Assembly (NCBI GenBank): GCA_005888755.1 | Contig: VBBQ01000025.1 | Span: 1 to 64,000 of the forward strand | Direction: 5' to 3' | DNA from: Candidatus Bathyarchaeota archaeon | Lineage (GTDB): Archaea; Thermoproteota; Bathyarchaeia; 40CM-2-53-6 | Length of the DNA stretch: 64,000 nt | Part shown: positions 58,615 to 64,000 of the stretch, one piece after another | How positions within the stretch are numbered: the first letter of the stretch is position 1 | How the letters are laid out: each line of letters opens with the position of its first letter | Notes under the pieces: model-generated | The model's input: the letters and a program-made list of their open reading frames with translations, nothing else | Database searches by the model: none | Told to the model about the DNA's origin: nothing | Position numbers and translations under genes: made by a program

Positions 58615-59175
58615 CTAGTTTTTCCATTTGACTGAGCAGCCGAAGGGTCTTGTCTCCTGGACTGAAGGCTTGTGGCCTGCGAGGATCGCGTCCAATGCGT
58701 CCCTGAGATCCTTGGTTTTCACCGATTCAGGGTTTCGGTTGTCATCGATTCTACCCTTGTATCGAAGTCGCCTTTGCTGGTCAAACGCGAAAACGTGCGG
58801 CGTACAAATTGCGCCGTATTTCTTGGCGATTTCTTGCGTATCGTCTCTCAAGTAGGGAAAGTTGAAGCCACGTTCTTTAGCCCTCTTGATCATGTTCGGA
58901 TAGCTGTCTTCCGGATAGCCGGTGTCGTCGTTACTGTTTATCGCCACTAGGGTGACTCCTTTCGCTGAATAATCCTTCTGGATCTGAACCATCCGGTCTT
59001 CGTAGGCTTGGACGTAGGGGCAGTGATTGCAGCTGAAGACGACTACCACCGCTTGCTTGTCTGAGAGGCTCTTCAAGCTGTGAGTCTTGCCATCCACTCC
59101 CTTCAATTGAAAATCGACAGCCGACGACCCAAGTGGAAGTCCGACTGATTCAAGGGTTGTAGGTAACGTAGGCAT
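58615..59175 (-). CDS. thioredoxin-like redoxin
   Basis: A 186-residue AhpC/TSA-Redoxin-fold protein with a CxxC-type site VVVFSCNHCPYVQAYEDRM and the cis-Pro region GAICTPHVFAFD; C-terminal tail beyond the fold. Likely thiol oxidoreductase or peroxiredoxin-like; the family is common in soil prokaryotes. Confidence 0.88.
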   Translation of the reverse strand: MPTLPTTLESVGLPLGSSAVDFQLKGVDGKTHSLKSLSDKQAVVVVFSCNHCPYVQAYEDRMVQIQKDYSAKGVTLVAINSNDDTGYPEDSYPNMIKRAKERGFNFPYLRDDTQEIAKKYGAICTPHVFAFDQQRRLRYKGRIDDNRNPESVKTKDLRDALDAILAGHKPSVQETRPFGCSVKWKN

Positions 59176-59241
59176 AGTCGGATTGGAACGAGGAAGGCCT
59201 TAGAAACCTTTCCGACTGTGATTCATTGAGGCCCGGCCGAA

Positions 59242-59952
59242 TTGAAAACACAGGCGATGGTAGGCGTTTCAGGTTTCAGCTATGCTGGGTGGAAAGGAAA
59301 CTTCTACCCGCAGAACCTGAAGAGTGAAGATTTCCTGTCCTATTACGGTCAACGGCTCAACAGTGTGGAAATCAACAGTTCCTTCTACGCTCCTCCGAGC
59401 GTTTCGATGGTAAAATCGTGGGCTGGCAGGACCGGCGACAATTTCCGGTTCTCTTTCAAAGCGCCAAGACAGATCACGCATATCCTGAAACTCGGGAAAG
59501 GATCGGTTGAAGCGACAGAGAGACTTGGGGTGACATTGAGATCTCTTGGAGAGAAGAACGGTCCGGTTCTGTTCCAGCTTCCGCCATATTCGAAACAGGA
59601 CTTGAAGCTGCTGGAAGATTTCCTCGCGAACACTTCCAAAATGCGAGAGAGAGTGTTCGAGTTCAGACATGAATCTTGGCTGAACGATCTCACATATTCA
59701 ACTCTAGAGAAACACGACGCCGATTTCTGCATTGCAGAGACCGAGGATATGAAACCAGTCTTCAAAGTGACAGGAAAAACGCCGTATTTCAGGCTGCGAA
59801 GAGAATCATACGATGAGAAAATGATTGATGACTGGACTGAGCAGATTAGGGAAACGAGTCGGGGGAGCGAGTCTGTCTATGTCTATCTGCGCCACGACGA
59901 AACTGGAGACAATGCCGCTAGGGCGTTGAAGATTCTAGAATCGTTAGCTTGA
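59242..59952 (+). CDS. DUF72 TIM-barrel protein (second copy)
   Basis: 236 residues: VGVSGFSYAGWKGNFYP, LNSVEINSSFYAPPS, FRFSFKAPRQITH, GPVLFQLPPYSK and EFRHESWL. Shorter than the DUF72 at 43651 and clearly diverged. Starts TTG 59242 or ATG 59257. Confidence 0.9.
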   Translation: MKTQAMVGVSGFSYAGWKGNFYPQNLKSEDFLSYYGQRLNSVEINSSFYAPPSVSMVKSWAGRTGDNFRFSFKAPRQITHILKLGKGSVEATERLGVTLRSLGEKNGPVLFQLPPYSKQDLKLLEDFLANTSKMRERVFEFRHESWLNDLTYSTLEKHDADFCIAETEDMKPVFKVTGKTPYFRLRRESYDEKMIDDWTEQIRETSRGSESVYVYLRHDETGDNAARALKILESLA

Positions 59953-59999
59953 AAAGAAAGACTCGTAGTCGCCCCACGCAATCGGCTTGAAAGATTATC

Positions 60000-60476
60000 T
60001 TAGGTCGTCTTTGCAGCTGCTTTCTTGAGTTCTTCGTAGTTGGGTTCCTTGGTCGGGTCGTCGCTGACCCATTTGTAGACAACGACTCCATTGTGATCTA
60101 GTATGAAGACGGATCTCTTTGCGACCGTGTATCCTTTGAGGTTGCCGAAGTTTTCGTGGTAGACATTGTAGAGTTTTACAACTTCTCTGTTGTAGTCAGA
60201 GAGGATTGGGAAGTTGAGGTTGTTGTTCTGTGCGAAGGCTTTGTTCGTGAATGGATCGTTGACGCTTATTCCCACGACCTGTGCGTTGATCTTGTTCAGC
60301 TCTTGCATGTTGTCCCGCAAGGTGCACATTTCACGGGTACATACCGAGGTAAATGCTCCCGGAAAGAATGCGAGAACTGTCGCACTATTGGGTTTCAGAA
60401 ACTCGTTAACGCTGCGAGGTTTCCGGTCGGTGTCTGGGAGTGTGAAGGTTGGAGCTTTTTCGCCCTGGCTGACCAT
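60000..60476 (-). CDS. peroxiredoxin (BCP/PrxQ-like)
   Basis: A 158-residue peroxiredoxin. Peroxidatic Cys46 in FTSVCTREMC with a second Cys at 51 (C-x4-C, as in BCP/PrxQ), the P-x3-T-x2-C context GAFTSVC, and cofactorless two-Cys chemistry. Reduces H2O2 and organic peroxides. Confidence 0.93.
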   Translation of the reverse strand: MVSQGEKAPTFTLPDTDRKPRSVNEFLKPNSATVLAFFPGAFTSVCTREMCTLRDNMQELNKINAQVVGISVNDPFTNKAFAQNNNLNFPILSDYNREVVKLYNVYHENFGNLKGYTVAKRSVFILDHNGVVVYKWVSDDPTKEPNYEELKKAAAKTT

Positions 60477-60618
60477 TCTCAGTCGAGTTGGCCAAGTGTT
60501 TGTGGACGTTTCTAAACCTTACAATCTGTGACAGGAAGGTTGAGTCCAGAAAGGGCAAGAGGGGTCTGGTGAGCTCTAAAAATAAAGTTGGGGAGCCTAG
60601 GAGTGTCTTCTAGGCCCA

Positions 60619-61134
60619 CTAGTCGCCGTTGCCTTGATCGTCCGAGTTGTCCTTATCTTTGTCGTCCGCGCAACCGCTAGCATCATCGGTGTCGTGGCCG
60701 TGAGAGTGAAGCCCGTGACTGTTGGCTGTGTCGTTATCGGTCTTGGTGGAGTGAGTTGCGTCGTGCAACGGGTTGTGTTTGCCTAGAGCTGCCATGAACC
60801 CATGCGCTTTCGCAACAATTGACTTGTCTTGTTTGTCCTGTTTGTCATGTCCTTTTGCAAGATGTTTGCCTTCGTTAGTGTGGCCGCCCGGCCCTGTGCT
60901 GTCCTCAGAAGTACACGTTGTCGGGCTGGTGTCAGTTGAACAGTTACTGGTACAAGTCGAAGCTGGGGTTGTCGTCGTGGTCCCCCCGTTGTTGTTATTG
61001 CCGTTTGTGTTGCCGCCGTTGCTGCTTGAAGCTTGTAACGCTGGACCGTGTAGAAGGAAGGGCACGAGGAAAGCGCCAATTCCCGCGACGATTAGGGCGA
61101 TAGCGCCCACTTTGCGTTTGGTCGATGAATCCAT
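60619..61134 (-). CDS. exported His/Asp/Asn-rich repetitive protein
   Basis: 171 residues: signal/anchor helix (VGAIALIVAGIGAFLVPFLLHG), a Gly/Asn/Thr-rich linker with paired Cys, and a tail dense in His, Asp and Lys (HATHSTKTDNDTANSHGLHSHGHDTDD). Likely metal-binding surface protein. Low-complexity throughout. Confidence 0.65.
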   Translation of the reverse strand: MDSSTKRKVGAIALIVAGIGAFLVPFLLHGPALQASSSNGGNTNGNNNNGGTTTTTPASTCTSNCSTDTSPTTCTSEDSTGPGGHTNEGKHLAKGHDKQDKQDKSIVAKAHGFMAALGKHNPLHDATHSTKTDNDTANSHGLHSHGHDTDDASGCADDKDKDNSDDQGNGD

Positions 61135-61281
61135 TTTTTTCCTATCTCCCTTTTCTTGGAGTTGAAAGCCCGATTGAGAGGGCCGAGTATATGATACAAC
61201 GATTTGAACACCCAGAAAGGTGTCAAACTGTAGCGGCTGCTCTAATTGATCTTTGGGTGTTTGGGAGTGTGAGATTTCGAC

Positions 61282-62565
61282 CTATAGTACTCGGAGAAAG
61301 AGATAGAGGATGATAAGGTTCGGAATCGTTACGAGAAGTCCGACCTTTGAGAATTCAACGAATCCGAATCCTGACCCTCGACTCTCCGCTTCTTCTAATA
61401 CAATCACATTGCTGGCTGCGCCTAGGAGGCTGATGCCTCCAGCCAGCGTGCTGGCACCGGCCAGCGCCATCCAAGGTTTGACATCGGCCCCGGTGAAGCC
61501 TGCGGCTTGCATAGCTTTGATGTAAACTGCGACAAACGGAACGTTGCTCAAGAGCTGGCTGAAGAATGCGCTCGCCAAAATTATCGTGACGATCGAGAGC
61601 CCGGGATCCGATTTGCTGAGAACTGGCAAGTAGATCATTAGGCTTTGGAGAGCGTTTGATTCCCAGAACGCTTGCATCACGATGAAGAGGGAAATGAAGA
61701 AGAGGATAATTCCCCAGTCAACTGATCTTAGGATCTCGCTTCGTCTTCCACTGCCGAGGAATACGATCGTGGCGCCGAGGAGTGAGATGGTTCCGAGGTT
61801 GAAATTTCCCTGAACCCCAAACAGCCCGGCGATGCCGACTAGGAAGAAGCCTAGCACAACTATTCCTGCAGCCCATCCAGAAAGCTTTGCCAGCTTCCGA
61901 TCTTTGATCGCTTCTCTAGGATTAGCCTGGAGTTGTGTTAATGTCGAGTTTGCGAATTCTTTTCTATAGTACCATCTGAGAATTAGATAGGTCGCTCCGA
62001 GCCCTGCCAAGGTCGGCGGGGCAAGATAGTAGAGAAAATCCAGCATGGGGTTTGGAATTCCTGTTGACAGGGCGATCAGAAGGTTCTGCGGATTACCGAT
62101 GGCGGTCATTGTGCTTCCAATGGTTACTCCGAGGGCGAGCGTGATGAGAAAGACTCCAGGTCTGATCCGCAATTGCTTGGCCACACTCAGCATGATTGGT
62201 GTGGCCATTAGCGCCAACGTGTCGTTCACCAGGAACGCCGACATCATGCTTATTCCGACTAGCACCAGGCCGAAGGCTTTCTGCGGCGACTTTGCAACGC
62301 GCAGCAGTCTTAAGGTAAGGTACTCTAGGAGTCCGGAGAGATCCATCGCGGCAACCACCGAGAACATTCCGAGGAGGAAGAAGATCACGTTGAGATTGAT
62401 TGATGCGTAGGCGTCTCCTAGCGGAATTGACCCTGAGAAGATCATTGCGACGGCTCCTGTCATCATGATGGTCCAGACGGGGATGCGAAACCACCGGAGG
62501 TTTCGTAAGACTATCAGGACGTAAACTGCTACGAAGATAGCGATTGGGAGATAGAAGAGGGTCAA
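61282..62565 (-). CDS. anion/Na+ transporter of the IT superfamily (ArsB/NhaD-like)
   Basis: A 427-residue, about 11-12-helix transporter with the two-fold repeat of ArsB/DASS-type proteins; MTAIGNPQNLLIALSTGIPNP and SLLGAASNVIVLEEA are the paired substrate-binding loops. Substrate could be an anion (arsenite, dicarboxylate) or Na+/H+; not decidable from sequence. Confidence 0.85.
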   Translation of the reverse strand: MTLFYLPIAIFVAVYVLIVLRNLRWFRIPVWTIMMTGAVAMIFSGSIPLGDAYASINLNVIFFLLGMFSVVAAMDLSGLLEYLTLRLLRVAKSPQKAFGLVLVGISMMSAFLVNDTLALMATPIMLSVAKQLRIRPGVFLITLALGVTIGSTMTAIGNPQNLLIALSTGIPNPMLDFLYYLAPPTLAGLGATYLILRWYYRKEFANSTLTQLQANPREAIKDRKLAKLSGWAAGIVVLGFFLVGIAGLFGVQGNFNLGTISLLGATIVFLGSGRRSEILRSVDWGIILFFISLFIVMQAFWESNALQSLMIYLPVLSKSDPGLSIVTIILASAFFSQLLSNVPFVAVYIKAMQAAGFTGADVKPWMALAGASTLAGGISLLGAASNVIVLEEAESRGSGFGFVEFSKVGLLVTIPNLIILYLFLRVL

Positions 62566-62708
62566 CTCAGGCAGAGATCCGACGGGATTCCTTCCAGTCT
62601 AAACAGTGTGGAGCTGCTACGAATTTCTCATCAAGCCGGACTCTCTACGAGAGGTGAGATTCAAATCTAGGCTCTTTTCAGGCCGGGCTCCACTCTGCGC
62701 CAGATGCC

Positions 62709-63104
62709 TTACAGTTCTTCGAGCATCTTCTGGGACCAGAGGAGTGAAGCCTCCGGTTTCTTCGGGGAATCCTTGTCCTTTTTGACTTTCGGCCTGGTAG
62801 GAGGTTTCTCTGGTATGGATGCCTCTGGAATCAGGCCTTTGTTGGGAAGAACTGGTTTGGGGCCTGCAGGGTCTTGGCCCTGTCCGATAACAGCGCCTGC
62901 TGGATCGCGTAGGATACCGTTCTCGTAATAGGCCTTGTAGTGGCCGTTGTAATCGTAGATGAACCCGTCATCGTCCATCCAGGCGATGTTGTGGCCATCA
63001 AAGTCCACAATTCGATGGTCTTTCAGTAGCCTATACCTTGCTGTCCCATTCTCATCCCATATCACATCGATTTCTTCTTCTTCGGCTTCTGGTCCTAGTT
63101 CCAA
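62709..63104 (-). CDS. beta-flower-like domain protein
   Basis: 131 residues: DEDGFIYDYNGHYKAYYENGILRDPAGAVIGQ-type repeats (here WMDDDGFIYDYNG and YYENGILRDPAG) resemble the 4-fold beta-flower domain, with a Pro/Lys-rich C-terminus. Unknown function. Confidence 0.65.
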   Translation of the reverse strand: MELGPEAEEEEIDVIWDENGTARYRLLKDHRIVDFDGHNIAWMDDDGFIYDYNGHYKAYYENGILRDPAGAVIGQGQDPAGPKPVLPNKGLIPEASIPEKPPTRPKVKKDKDSPKKPEASLLWSQKMLEEL

Positions 63105-63445
63105 GTTCGTCTCCTCAACCGGTTATGTGTCAACCTAAGAAGGTTACCGATGATATTGATAGCAAAGTAAAGAACTTGGTGTGATGCGACATTGACTATC
63201 TGAGCACTTCGCTGTCTAACCCGATCACGGTCCAACGTAGATATACTAGTCCAGACGCAAGATCGCACTGAACAGGATTGCCGCGTCAGTCAAGGACTTT
63301 CCGTATTAGGAATCGGCAGAAGAAGACGAACAGGTCTAGAAAGCGTACTGGTTCTAGTCGAAAGATAAGCAACCCTTTCAAGAGCAAACTCAAGAGCACA
63401 CATTAGCCGAAGAATCACTCCCTTGGCGAGAGGGACACGAATGTG
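63105..63445. other. intergenic, no feature seen
   Basis: 341 bp between the beta-flower-like gene and the M20 peptidase fragment. I see no credible ORF, repeat, tRNA or clear promoter. Confidence 0.4.
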
Positions 63446-64000
63446 TTAGCTACCCATTTTGCTAAAGTTGTCCAAGAACGTAACGAAGGACTTCTCCATT
63501 GAAGCCAGGCCACCTGTCGGCCCTTTTTCGTCTATGACAATGTACTCGTTAGGTGAGTGTTGCAGAGCTCCGTGGCCGAGTCCTCCGATCACCACTGGAA
63601 GGTTGAGGGGTTTTCGGTTGAAAAGTGCAAAGGGTGCGCTTCCCGCGATCGTAGGCCACAACTCCGGATCTTTTCCCAATTCCTTGTAGGATTTGATTAC
63701 GGCTTGGGCGGCTGGGCTTTGATAGCTTGTCCGCGACCATCCGTACCCTGATTCCACGACGCGTATCTGGATATCCTTGAAGCCGTAGGCGTCCAGATGG
63801 TTTCTGATCATCGGCATCACGTCATCCTTCCTCATGTTCGGTACAAGTCGAACATCGATTTTGACCGTGATCTTGTAGGGGAGCAGAGTCTTTGTTTCCG
63901 GTCCCGTGTAGCCGCTCACTATGCCGTTGATGTTGAGGGTTGGATCGAAAAGATACTTCTTCAACGCCTCTATTCCGTGGCTGTCGCCGATGAACCTGTC
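63446..64000 (-). CDS. M20-family metallopeptidase, 5' end outside the window
   Basis: The C-terminal about 184 codons of a dinuclear zinc peptidase/deacylase; the reading frame continues to the window edge (DRFIGDSHGIEA before the track's LKKYLF). The dimerisation domain (YKITVKIDVRLVPNMRKDDV) and the catalytic-domain end (GGLGHGALQHSPNEY with a metal-ligand His) are visible. The N-terminal metal motifs are not in the window. Confidence 0.88.
   Translation of the reverse strand, partial: DRFIGDSHGIEALKKYLFDPTLNINGIVSGYTGPETKTLLPYKITVKIDVRLVPNMRKDDVMPMIRNHLDAYGFKDIQIRVVESGYGWSRTSYQSPAAQAVIKSYKELGKDPELWPTIAGSAPFALFNRKPLNLPVVIGGLGHGALQHSPNEYIVIDEKGPTGGLASMEKSFVTFLDNFSKMGS

Noticed and set aside
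1-64000. CRISPR array, prophage or complete insertion sequence
   Set aside because: No spaced repeat array, phage structural genes or paired IS ends were seen; only a TnpB remnant.

Overview
The window is from an archaeon. It carries archaeal EF-1 alpha, eL14, eL34, aIF1A, RpoD and RpoN, Cbf5, the archaeal AdkA-SecY-DUF106 block, DGGGP-synthase-like UbiA, and the large subunit (DP2) of the D-family DNA polymerase. Crenarchaeota in the strict sense lack PolD, so with the crenarchaeal-style ribosomal gene set I infer a deep-branching TACK archaeon (Thaumarchaeota/Bathyarchaeia-like), mesophilic or soil-dwelling. The exact lineage cannot be read from this window. Base composition is about 50-55% GC by eye. 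Several genes start with TTG or GTG, and many operon junctions use an NTGA stop-start overlap.

Layout: 0.2-0.4 kb, tRNA-Leu(CAA) interrupted by three intron-like insertions. 0.5-3.3 kb, an extracytoplasmic cluster (anchored protein, cupredoxin with a CuA-like motif, Vgb-like beta-propeller). 3.3-7.2 kb, S10, EF-1 alpha, glutamate dehydrogenase, ferritin-like protein. 7.3-16.2 kb, UbiA facing a long minus-strand operon S13-S4-(membrane protein)-RpoD-L13-S9-RpoN-S2-MEMO-mevalonate kinase-type I IDI-class II HMG-CoA reductase, which couples translation and transcription genes to isoprenoid lipid synthesis. 16.6-25 kb, SpeD, eL14, Cbf5 (with a 23-nt intron), an M50 protease, tRNA-Ser(GGA) with two introns, tRNA-Leu(GAG) with one, then L15-SecY-AdkA-DUF106-eL34-Cmk. 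25-34.6 kb, mixed metabolism and small genes (VIT1-like, threonine dehydratase/RidA, F420-type reductase, DUF1059, ECF-S-like transporter behind a structured leader, DinB). 34.8-38.2 kb, PolD DP2. 38.5-43 kb, secreted and membrane proteins. 43-52 kb, PPOX, DUF72, KaiC-like ATPase, PAP2, PRPP synthase and PfkB kinase, a terpene-cyclase-fold protein, and an M24 peptidase. 52-64 kb, mostly single genes (PanD, methyltransferases, GNAT, aIF1A, peroxiredoxin, ion transporter, part of an M20 peptidase), with a TnpB remnant and a frameshifted cupin.

The most notable theme is RNA splicing. Six intron-like insertions in three tRNAs and one in the cbf5 mRNA fit bulge-helix-bulge (BHB) geometry to varying degrees. 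The cbf5 insertion interrupts the codon of the catalytic aspartate. cbf5 introns are established in Sulfolobales and Desulfurococcales; finding one in a PolD-bearing genome is unexpected. Other points of interest are a riboswitch-like leader at 31.5 kb, genes without ATG/GTG/TTG starts (S9, SecY), bacterial-type enzymes (class II HMGR, IDI-1, PanD), and several undescribed repeats and hairpins.
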